From Opitutus sp. ER46 (GTDB taxonomy: Bacteria > Verrucomicrobiota > Verrucomicrobiia > Opitutales > Opitutaceae), in the NCBI RefSeq assembly GCF_003054705.1, contig NZ_QAYX01000025.1, forward strand, positions 186,001 through 250,000: DNA of 64,000 nt. The letters are read 5' to 3'. Below the pieces are notes generated by a model. That model was not told the DNA's origin. It searched no databases and worked only from the letters and a program-made list of their open reading frames with translations. Position numbers and translations under genes: made by a program. Below are positions 36,939 to 44,594 of the stretch, piece by piece; the first letter of the stretch is position 1; each line of letters opens with the position of its first letter.

Positions 36939-38417
36939 ATGCCTGCATTCTCGGCCCAAGACCTCGCGACCTGGACGGGTGGACGTTGGACGACGCCGCC
37001 CGCGGGACCGCTGGCGCGCGCCGGCTTCTGCGTTGATTCGCGGCAGCTGCGGGCCGGGCAGGTGTTCGTGGCGATCAAGACGCCCAAGCGGGACGGACAT
37101 GATTTTCTCGGCGCGGCGGCGGCGGCCGGCGCGGATGCGGCGATCGTCGCCGCGGCCAATCCCGAGATGGCGCTGCCGCAGCTCGTGGTTGCCGATCCCG
37201 TGGGCGCGTTCCAGGCGATCGCGCGGGAGCATCGGCGGCGCTTCCGGGGGCGGGTCGTGGGTATTTCTGGCAGTGCGGGCAAGACCTCCACCAAGGAACT
37301 GCTCGCGCTCCTCCTCGGTGGCAGTGCATTCGGCGTTACCGCCACCGAGGATCATTCTTCGACGTCGGGCTCCGGCGCGGCGGCGTTCACCGGCCGCGTG
37401 CTGGCGACGCAGGGCAACCTCAACAATCACCTCGGGGTGCCGCTGACCCTCACGCGGCTGGACTCCGACGCGCACGATTTCGCGGTGGTCGAGGCCGGCA
37501 TCAGCGCGCCCGGCGAGATGCGGCCGCTGGCCGGGATGATCGAGCCCGACGTGGCGCTGATCACGCTGGTGGCGCCCGCGCACACGCAGGAACTCGGCGG
37601 GTTGGAGGGCGTGGCGCGCGAGAAGGCGCAATTGCCCGCGGCGGTGCGCACCGCCGGCGTGGCCGTGTTCTCGCGGGAGACCGCGCGGTTCCCGGCCTTC
37701 CGTGAGCTGGGCGTCGGCACCATGGTGATCGAGCGCGCCGACGTGCTGCGTCCCGCGGCGGCGCCGAAGGACACTGTCTATTTCACGCTCACACAGCGGG
37801 CGGACCAGACCGCGGTGGCGCTGGCGTATGGCGTGCCGCCCCCGCTGGCGTTCACCTTCCGGCGCGTGTCCGACGGCATGGCGCAAAACGCCGTGCTCGC
37901 CATCTGCACCGCGCTCTGGCTCGGCGTGCCGGCCGCGGTGATCCAGGCGCGCCTGGGCGCGTGGCAGCCGGCCCCGTTGCGCGGCGAGATCCGGCACGAA
38001 CACGGGCGGCTGTTGTACGCTGACTGCTACAACGCGAACCCGGCATCGATGGTCGACGCGCTCGAAGTCTTTGCCGCGATCGCGCCGGCGCACGAACCCC
38101 GGCTGTTTGTCCTTGGGTGCATGGAGGAACTCGGCGACGAGTCGCCGCGCTACCATCGCGAGCTCGGCCGCGCGCTGGAACTCCGGCCCGACGACCAGGC
38201 GTTCATCATCGGCACGCACGCGCAGGAGGTGATCGAAGGCGCCGTGGAGGCGGGGACGCCCACGCGGCAGCTGCACGTGGCGGCGTCGGCGAAAGCCATC
38301 GCGGACTCGGTCCGCTGGTGGCGGGGCGCGGTGTTCGTGAAGGGCAGCCGCCGGTATCAACTCGAACAGGTCTTTGCCGCGGAGGAGGGGAGCCCGGCCG
38401 CCGCGGGCGCGCACTAG
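36939..38417 (+). CDS. murF: UDP-MurNAc-tripeptide:D-Ala-D-Ala ligase
   Basis: Adds D-Ala-D-Ala to complete the pentapeptide. The 492-residue protein has GFCVDSRQLRAGQVFVAIKT near residue 29, the P-loop GISGSAGKTSTKELLALL near 108, and an NLNNHLGVPLTLTRL segment diagnostic of MurF. DCYNANPASMVDALEVF and LGCMEELGDESPRYHRELG mark the C-terminal domain. The order murE-murF-mraY is the standard dcw order. Confidence 0.95.
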   Translation: MPAFSAQDLATWTGGRWTTPPAGPLARAGFCVDSRQLRAGQVFVAIKTPKRDGHDFLGAAAAAGADAAIVAAANPEMALPQLVVADPVGAFQAIAREHRRRFRGRVVGISGSAGKTSTKELLALLLGGSAFGVTATEDHSSTSGSGAAAFTGRVLATQGNLNNHLGVPLTLTRLDSDAHDFAVVEAGISAPGEMRPLAGMIEPDVALITLVAPAHTQELGGLEGVAREKAQLPAAVRTAGVAVFSRETARFPAFRELGVGTMVIERADVLRPAAAPKDTVYFTLTQRADQTAVALAYGVPPPLAFTFRRVSDGMAQNAVLAICTALWLGVPAAVIQARLGAWQPAPLRGEIRHEHGRLLYADCYNANPASMVDALEVFAAIAPAHEPRLFVLGCMEELGDESPRYHRELGRALELRPDDQAFIIGTHAQEVIEGAVEAGTPTRQLHVAASAKAIADSVRWWRGAVFVKGSRRYQLEQVFAAEEGSPAAAGAH

Positions 38418-38422
38418 TCGAC

Positions 38423-39538
38423 ATGCTTTCCTACCTGGCAGATTTCGAAGCCTACTTCGGGCCGCTGCGGCTGCTGAAGTACCACACCCTGCGGACGGCG
38501 CTCGCGGCGCTCACCGCGCTGGCGATCGGCTTCGCGATCGGCCCGTACCTGATCCGAAAGTTCCGTGAGCTGAAGTTCGGGCACGGCTACATCGACGACC
38601 GGACGGGTGCGCTGGGCGCCACCTATTTCGACAAGAAGCACACGCCGACGATGGGCGGGCTCATCATCTTCCTCTCGGTGTTCGTCAGCTCGGTGCTGTG
38701 GGCGCGGCCCAATGTGTGGGCGTTCGTCGCGCTGTTCGTTTACGCCGCGCTGACCGTCCCGGGCTTCCGCGACGACTACCTCAAGGTCGTGCACAAGAAC
38801 CGCAACGGCATCGCCTCCTGGGAGAAGATCGGGTGGCAGACGCTGGCGACGCTGGGCGCGCTGGGCGTGCTGCTCTGGCACCCGGACAGCGGCCAGAAGA
38901 TCCGCGAGCTGTGGGTGCCCTTCGTGAAGCACGCGGTCATGGCGCAGATGCCGTGGTGGCTGCTGCTCGCGCTGATCTACCTCTGGGTCGTCGGCTTCAG
39001 CAACGCGATCAACCTGACCGACGGCCTCGACGGCCTCGCGGTCGGCTGCACGATCACGGTGGCGCTGGTGATGGGCGTGATGGCGTACGTGGCGGACCAC
39101 GTGAGCCTCGCCGAGTACCTGTTGACGAGCCATGTGCCCGGTGCTGGTGAACTCACGGTGATCTGCGGCGCGCTGATCGGCGGCTGCATGGCGTTTCTCT
39201 GGTACAACTCGCATCCGGCGGAGGTGTTCATGGGCGACACCGGCTCGCTGGCACTGGGCGGGTTGCTCGGCGTGATCGCCTTCATGATCCATCAACCGCT
39301 GACGCTGGTGATCGCCGGCGGCGTGTTCGTGATGGAGCTGCTCTCCGTGGTGCTGCAGGTGGGCTGGTTCAAGTTCACGAAGCACCGCTTCGGGGAAGGG
39401 CGCCGCATCTTCCTGATGGCGCCGATTCACCATCACTTCCAGAAGCGCGGCTGGCCGGAGACCAAGGTCGTGCTCCGCTTCTGGGTCCTGTCGCTCGGGT
39501 TCGCACTGGCGAGCCTGGCGACCCTCAAGCTTCGCTGA
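38423..39538 (+). CDS. mraY: Phospho-MurNAc-pentapeptide translocase
   Basis: Polytopic enzyme making lipid I from UDP-MurNAc-pentapeptide and undecaprenyl phosphate. The 371-residue protein contains KKHTPTMGGLIIF, FRDDYLKVVHKN with the catalytic Asp pair, NAINLTDGLDGLA, EVFMGDTGSLALGG and APIHHHFQKRGWPETKVV, all MraY signatures, with about ten spans. ATG 38423 (MLSYLADFEAYF) is family-like. Four bases separate it from the murF stop region. Confidence 0.96.
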   Translation: MLSYLADFEAYFGPLRLLKYHTLRTALAALTALAIGFAIGPYLIRKFRELKFGHGYIDDRTGALGATYFDKKHTPTMGGLIIFLSVFVSSVLWARPNVWAFVALFVYAALTVPGFRDDYLKVVHKNRNGIASWEKIGWQTLATLGALGVLLWHPDSGQKIRELWVPFVKHAVMAQMPWWLLLALIYLWVVGFSNAINLTDGLDGLAVGCTITVALVMGVMAYVADHVSLAEYLLTSHVPGAGELTVICGALIGGCMAFLWYNSHPAEVFMGDTGSLALGGLLGVIAFMIHQPLTLVIAGGVFVMELLSVVLQVGWFKFTKHRFGEGRRIFLMAPIHHHFQKRGWPETKVVLRFWVLSLGFALASLATLKLR

Positions 39539-39539
39539 C

Positions 39540-39743
39540 ATGAACTCCCTCCTGCGCGACCTGCACCGCTCCTCCGCGCCCCGGCTGACCTCCGGCCTGC
39601 CGGCCCGTGCCCTGCCCGCGTTCGGGCGGTCGACGCCCTCGCGTTCCAGCCTGCCCGTGGTGAGCAACCGCGCCTTCATCGGCGCCTGGATGATGCGCCG
39701 CGACCGGCTCGCCGCCGCGGCCCAGTTGACGCGCGGCAACTGA
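39540..39743 (+). CDS. Small basic ORF between mraY and murD
   Basis: A 67-residue frame begins one base after the mraY stop and ends 22 bases before murD, filling the gap exactly. MNSLLRDLHRSSAPRLTSGL is followed by a basic, Arg/Ser/Ala-rich segment and AFIGAWMMRRDRLAAAAQL, possibly an amphipathic helix. No known domain. The tight spacing supports a real gene; the bland composition argues for caution. Confidence 0.45.
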   Translation: MNSLLRDLHRSSAPRLTSGLPARALPAFGRSTPSRSSLPVVSNRAFIGAWMMRRDRLAAAAQLTRGN

Positions 39744-39765
39744 CCCTCTCGATCCGGCTTCACGC

Positions 39766-41103
39766 ATGGCCTTCGCTCCGTCCACGTTCCTCTCCGCGCT
39801 GCTGGAGCGCCCCGTCGCCGTCTTCGGCGCGGGCGTGAGCGGCGACGGCGTGCGCGCGCTGCTTGGTGCGCTGGGGGCGACGGCGCAGGTGTACGACGCG
39901 AAAGGCATGGCGTTCGACGCCGCGGCGGCACGGGCGCACAAGCTCGTGGTGTTTTCGCCCGGCTTCGTGCCGGACCATCCCTGGTTGGTGGCGGCGCGCG
40001 GCGCTGGCGCAACCTGCCTCGGGGAACTGGACTTTGCCGCCCTGTGCTGGCGCGGGCGGATCCTCGCGGTCACCGGGACCAACGGGAAGACCACGCTGAC
40101 CGAGTTTCTCACGCACGCGCTGCAGACGGCCGGGTTCGACGCCGTGGCGACGGGCAACATCGGCCATTCGTTTTCGGCCGTGGCGGCGGAACGGGCGGGC
40201 GGCACGCCAGAGACGATCGCGGTGTGCGAGGTGAGCTCATTCCAGGCGGAGACCATCGAACACCTGCAGGCGACGAGCACGCTGTGGACGAACTTCGCCG
40301 AGGATCACCTCGAGCGGCATCCGTGGCTCGAGGCGTACTTCGCGGCCAAGTGGAACCTCGTGGCGCACACGCAAGCGAAGGACGCGACGCTCGACCGGCC
40401 CAACTTTGCTCCCGGCGCCTTTATTGGGAGTTCGGTGCAGCATTTCGCCGGCAAGTTCGGCTGCCCGACGGAAGGCGTGAACGCGGTGGCGACGATTGGC
40501 GTGCCGATCGATGAACGCCTCGTCGGCACGGTGTTCGGCGACTATCCGCAGTGGGAGAACTTTTTGCTCGCCAAAGCTTGGTGGCGAGAAGCGCGGCTGG
40601 ATGAGGCTCAGCTCATTTCGGCCGCGCGCACTTTCAAACTTGGCCGCCACCGCCTCGCGCGGGTGGCCGAGATCGAGGGCGTCACATTCTGGAACGACTC
40701 GAAAGCCACGAACTTCCACGCCGTCGAGGCTGCGCTCGGCCGCTTCACCGCGCCGGTCGTGCTTATCGCCGGCGGCAAGGCGAAGGGCGGCGATCTCGGC
40801 GGTTTCGTGCGTCGCCTGGCCGGGCGGGTTCACCACGTGGTGCTCATCGGCGCCACGGGCGCGGAGCTGGCGCGGCACTGTGCGGCCGCGCACGTGCCGC
40901 ACACCAGCGCCGAGACCCTGGCCCGGGCGGTGCCGCTGGCCGCGCAACTGGCGCCCCGCGGTGGCCATGTCTTGCTCAGTCCCGCGTTCGCCAGTTTCGA
41001 CCAGTTTCGCAGCTATGAGGATCGCGGGGAGCAGTTTGAAAAACTGGTGGAAACGCTCGCCGCCACGCCCGCGGTCACGAAGGCCGCGCGCGACCCAATT
41101 TGA
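39766..41103 (+). CDS. murD: UDP-MurNAc-L-Ala:D-Glu ligase
   Basis: Adds D-glutamate, the second stem-peptide residue. The 445-residue protein has an N-terminal Rossmann-like start (VAVFGAGVSGDGVRALLGAL), FSPGFVPDHPWLVAAR, the P-loop AVTGTNGKTTLTEFL near residue 101, EVSSFQAETIEHL, and WNDSKATNFHAVEAALGRF and LLSPAFASFDQFRSYEDRGEQF near the C-terminus. These last two are hallmarks that separate MurD from MurC/E/F. Confidence 0.96.
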   Translation: MAFAPSTFLSALLERPVAVFGAGVSGDGVRALLGALGATAQVYDAKGMAFDAAAARAHKLVVFSPGFVPDHPWLVAARGAGATCLGELDFAALCWRGRILAVTGTNGKTTLTEFLTHALQTAGFDAVATGNIGHSFSAVAAERAGGTPETIAVCEVSSFQAETIEHLQATSTLWTNFAEDHLERHPWLEAYFAAKWNLVAHTQAKDATLDRPNFAPGAFIGSSVQHFAGKFGCPTEGVNAVATIGVPIDERLVGTVFGDYPQWENFLLAKAWWREARLDEAQLISAARTFKLGRHRLARVAEIEGVTFWNDSKATNFHAVEAALGRFTAPVVLIAGGKAKGGDLGGFVRRLAGRVHHVVLIGATGAELARHCAAAHVPHTSAETLARAVPLAAQLAPRGGHVLLSPAFASFDQFRSYEDRGEQFEKLVETLAATPAVTKAARDPI

Positions 41104-41151
41104 GATAGCATTCCCGTTCGCAACGCTCCACAACCGACCTCCATTCCTCCC

Positions 41152-42087
41152 ATGAAAGTCCTGAAGATTTTCGGCATCGTCGTGGGCATTCACCTGGCCG
41201 CCCTGATCCTCTGTGTCGCCATCCCCGGCTGCAGCTCCACGAGCAAGCCGGCACCCGCGCCCGAGGACACCGCCATGCACACCGACGCCGCGCCCGCGAT
41301 CGCGGTGCCGCCCGCCACGCCGACGCCGGTGGGTGACGCCGGTTCCGGCTACGGACCATTGCCTGCGGCTGGCTTCGACCCGAACGCCCCTGCGGCGTAC
41401 GCGGGCGGCTCCTCCGCCGGCGGCGTACGCTTCATGCCGACGCGGCCCAACACGCCCGCCGCCTCCGCGGTCCAGGCCGCCCCGGTCGAGAACGTCACGC
41501 CCGCCACCACCTACACCGTGAAGGCCGGCGACAATCTCTGGGAACTCGGCAAGCGCTTCCGCACCGACTACCGGGAGATCGCCGCGGCCAACAACATGAA
41601 GGCCGGGGCGGTGCTGCATGAGGGCCAGAAGCTCCTCATCCCCAAGAAGAGCTCCACCGCCAAGTCTGCGTCCGCTGCCAGCGTCCCCGCCGCCGCTCCG
41701 GCGCCGACTTACAGCGCGCCGGCTCCGAAACCCGAATCCGCCAAGTCCGCCTCCGGGGAGGTCACTCACGTCGTGCAGCCCGGCGAGACCATTGGCGCCA
41801 TCGCCCGCAACTTCGGCGTCAGCGCCAAGGAACTGGCGTTGCACAACAACATCACCGACCCACTGAAGCTCCGCGCCGGCACCACGCTCAATATTCCGTC
41901 CGGCACCGGCTGGCGCTCTGTGTCCAGCAAGTCGGGTTCCGCCGCGCCGGCACCCGCGCCGCAGACGCCGAAGGAGATCCCCAACATTCTCGAGCAGGAA
42001 CAGCCGGCGCCCGCGGCGCCGACCGAGACCTCGAGCGTGCCGGTGATCAAGATCGACGAGAACTCGGCCACGCCGCCGCAGCCCTGA
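41152..42087 (+). CDS. LysM-domain lipoprotein within the dcw cluster
   Basis: The 311-residue protein starts with a hydrophobic signal and AIPGCSS, a probable lipobox (Pro before Gly-Cys is unusual). A long Pro/Ala linker follows, then two LysM domains: TYTVKAGDNLWELGKRF...LLIPK near residues 121-165 and THVVQPGETIGAIARNFGV...LNIPS near 208-252. The tail is Pro/Ala-rich. LysM binds peptidoglycan glycans, so this lipoprotein probably contacts the wall at the division site. No catalytic domain is seen. Confidence 0.9.
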   Translation: MKVLKIFGIVVGIHLAALILCVAIPGCSSTSKPAPAPEDTAMHTDAAPAIAVPPATPTPVGDAGSGYGPLPAAGFDPNAPAAYAGGSSAGGVRFMPTRPNTPAASAVQAAPVENVTPATTYTVKAGDNLWELGKRFRTDYREIAAANNMKAGAVLHEGQKLLIPKKSSTAKSASAASVPAAAPAPTYSAPAPKPESAKSASGEVTHVVQPGETIGAIARNFGVSAKELALHNNITDPLKLRAGTTLNIPSGTGWRSVSSKSGSAAPAPAPQTPKEIPNILEQEQPAPAAPTETSSVPVIKIDENSATPPQP

Positions 42088-42196
42088 GGTGCCGGATCCC
42101 GTGATCTTCCGCCCGATCGTCTCCCCGGTTCGCCCCTTGGCCCCAACGTGCCGGGCCACGCCCTGCGGCGTGGTCCGCCTCGGCTGACCCGACTTC

Positions 42197-43375
42197 ATGG
42201 CCAACGAACGGCGCACTGCCCGCTCTCCCGCCCGCACCTTCTTCAGCCCCGCCACCATCATCGTCGTCTGCGCGCTGGGGCTGACGCTGCTGGGGCTCAC
42301 CGTCCTGTTCAGCGCCAGCGCGGCGTTCCGCAACAAGGCGGGCGTGGAGGTGCCGTATCTCTACCTGCAGAAGCAGTTCTTCGGCGTGATGATCGCGACC
42401 GTCGTCTGCATCTTCGTCAGCCGCCTCGATCTCGACTACGTGCGGCGTTACGCCTGGTGGATCGCCGGCGCCGCGTTGCTGCTCCTGGCGATCGTCCTGA
42501 TTCCCGGCATCGGGATGAAGGTGAAAGGCTCGAGCCGCTGGCTGGGTTATGGGCCGGTGCGGCTCCAGGTCTCGGAACTCGGCAAGTTCGCGCTGGTGTT
42601 CTGCCTGGCGCACTACCTGGCCCTGAACCAGATGCGGATCGGCGAACTGCGGCGCGGCTTCGTCCTGCCGCTCCTGATCGTCGGCGGCTTCGCCGGGTTG
42701 GTGCTTTGCGAGACGGACATGGGCACGGCCGCGCTCATGATCTTCGTGGGATTTGCGCTGCTGTTTCTGGCGGGCGCGCGCTGGCGCTATCTGCTGCCGA
42801 CCATCGGCCTGGCGCTGGGCGGCTTCGTGGTGATCGTGCTGCATTCGCCGAATCGCCTCCGCCGCATCATGGCGTTTCTCGATCCCGAAGGCACCCGGCT
42901 CTCGGCCGGCTACCAGAACTGGCAGGCGCTGCTCGCGTTCGCGTCGGGCGGCATCGACGGCGCCGGGCTCGGCCAGGGCCGCCAGCAGCTGAACTACCTG
43001 CCGGAGGCGCATACGGACTTCATCTTCTCGATCATCGGCGAGGAACTCGGGCTCTGGTTCACGCTCGGGGTGGTGCTCACGTTCATCCTCATGCTCGTGG
43101 CCGGCCTGTTCCACCTGCGCCGCGCGCCGAATCTCTTCCAGTACCTGCTCGTCGCGGGCTGCCTGATGCTCATGTGCGTGCAGGCGATCGTGAACCTCGG
43201 AGTCGTCACCGCCCTGCTGCCCAACAAGGGCATGCCGCTGCCTTTCATCAGCGCCGGATTGTCCAACCTCATGCTGATGGGGCTGGTGGTCGGCATCATC
43301 ATCAACACCCAGCGGAACTGGGGCCGGGCGGTGCTGCCCGACAACGCGGGCGGCATGCGGGAGGTCCTCGCGTGA
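42197..43375 (+). CDS. ftsW: SEDS septal peptidoglycan glycosyltransferase
   Basis: Polymerises septal glycan strands with FtsI. The 392-residue protein has ten spans. LTVLFSASAAF, KGSSRWLGYGPVRLQVSELGKFALV (with the conserved SE.K region), ETDMGTAALMI, GYQNWQALLAFASGGIDGAGLGQGRQQLNYLPEAHTDFIFSIIGEELG (with the catalytic Asp in EAHTDFIFS) and LPNKGMPLPFISAGLSNL are the diagnostic loops. Position between murD/LysM and murG favours FtsW over RodA. Confidence 0.96.
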   Translation: MANERRTARSPARTFFSPATIIVVCALGLTLLGLTVLFSASAAFRNKAGVEVPYLYLQKQFFGVMIATVVCIFVSRLDLDYVRRYAWWIAGAALLLLAIVLIPGIGMKVKGSSRWLGYGPVRLQVSELGKFALVFCLAHYLALNQMRIGELRRGFVLPLLIVGGFAGLVLCETDMGTAALMIFVGFALLFLAGARWRYLLPTIGLALGGFVVIVLHSPNRLRRIMAFLDPEGTRLSAGYQNWQALLAFASGGIDGAGLGQGRQQLNYLPEAHTDFIFSIIGEELGLWFTLGVVLTFILMLVAGLFHLRRAPNLFQYLLVAGCLMLMCVQAIVNLGVVTALLPNKGMPLPFISAGLSNLMLMGLVVGIIINTQRNWGRAVLPDNAGGMREVLA

Positions 43376-43430
43376 GCGCGGGGCGCGCCCCGACCCTAGC
43401 CTCAGCCGCTTCTTTCCTCACCTCTCAATC

Positions 43431-44594
43431 ATGAGCTTCTTCGTCATCTCCTGTGGTGGTACGGGCGGGCATCTGTCGCCGGGGATCGCGTTGGCCGAGG
43501 CGCTGGCGAGCCGCGGGCACGAGAGCGTGCTCCTCGTCAGCCAGAAACGCGTGGACGCCCGGCTGATGGAAAAGTACCCGCAGCTGACCTTCGCCCGCAT
43601 GCCGGGCAGCGGCTTCGGCTGGAAGCCCGCGACCCTCGCCCGGTGCGTGGCGTCGCAGTCGCGCGCCTTCCTGTTCTGCCTGCATCTCCTGCGCCAGGGC
43701 CGGCTCTCCGACGCACCGGCGGGCACGGGCCGGAAGCGGCGCGTGGACGGCGTCTTTGGCTTTGGCGGTTTCACCTCGGCGCCGCTGGTCATGGCGGCGC
43801 GCGCGCTCGGGATCCCGGCTGTGCTGCACGAGGCCAATCGCGTGCCGGGCCTGGCGGTGCGCACGCTCGGCCGCCTCGCCACCCGCGTCTATTTGCCGCC
43901 AGGCGTGGAGCTCCCGGCGATCCGCGCTTCGATCACGCGTCACGTCGGCCTGCCGGTGCGGGCGGAAATCCAGAAGGTGCCGGCGGCCACGGCGCGCCGG
44001 GAGATCGGACTCGATCCCAACCAGCGCGTGCTGGTGGTGCTCGGCGGCAGCCAGGGTTCCAGCCCATTGAACGACTGGACGCGCCAGAACCTCGAGGCGC
44101 TCGCGGCCGAGGGCATCCAGGTTTACTGCGTCACCGGCCTCGGCAAGGGTACGGCGACGGAGGTGACGCTGAAGTCGGCGAGCGGGGCGCCCGTGCGCAG
44201 CCGCTTCGAGGCGTTCAGCGATCGCATGGCGGTGCTGATGTCGGCCGCGGACCTCGTGTTGTCCCGCGCCGGCGCCGGCACGATCGCCGAGCTGATCCGC
44301 TGCGAGGCGCCGGCCATCCTGGTTCCCTATCCGCAGGCGGCGGACGACCATCAGCGCGCCAACGCGGTGTATTTTGAGCAGCAGGGCGGCGGGCTCGTGG
44401 TGCCGCAGACGCGGCTGGGCGACCTGCGGGCGGAGGTGCTCGACGTGATCACGAACGACTGGCTGCTGCGCCAGTTTCGCGGCAACCTCCGGCGCATGGA
44501 CCGGGCGAACGCGCTGGATCTCATCATTTCCGATCTCGAGGAGATCACCGCCGGAGCCCAGGCCGGTAACCCGATTTCGGTGGTGCCGGCATGA
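43431..44594 (+). CDS. murG: GlcNAc transferase making lipid II
   Basis: Adds GlcNAc to lipid I on the cytoplasmic face. The 387-residue GT28 protein has ISCGGTGGHLSPGIALAEAL (the GGTGGH loop), GFGGFTSAPLVMAARALGIPAVLHEANRVPGLAVR, VLGGSQGSSPLND, and SRAGAGTIAELIRCEAPAILVPYPQAADDHQRANA for UDP-GlcNAc binding. The stop overlaps the murC-murB start by four bases. Confidence 0.96.
   Translation: MSFFVISCGGTGGHLSPGIALAEALASRGHESVLLVSQKRVDARLMEKYPQLTFARMPGSGFGWKPATLARCVASQSRAFLFCLHLLRQGRLSDAPAGTGRKRRVDGVFGFGGFTSAPLVMAARALGIPAVLHEANRVPGLAVRTLGRLATRVYLPPGVELPAIRASITRHVGLPVRAEIQKVPAATARREIGLDPNQRVLVVLGGSQGSSPLNDWTRQNLEALAAEGIQVYCVTGLGKGTATEVTLKSASGAPVRSRFEAFSDRMAVLMSAADLVLSRAGAGTIAELIRCEAPAILVPYPQAADDHQRANAVYFEQQGGGLVVPQTRLGDLRAEVLDVITNDWLLRQFRGNLRRMDRANALDLIISDLEEITAGAQAGNPISVVPA

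Noticed and set aside
40237-42336. 699-codon minus-strand frame opposite murD, the LysM gene and ftsW
   Set aside because: Same shadow pattern; the sense genes are unambiguous.
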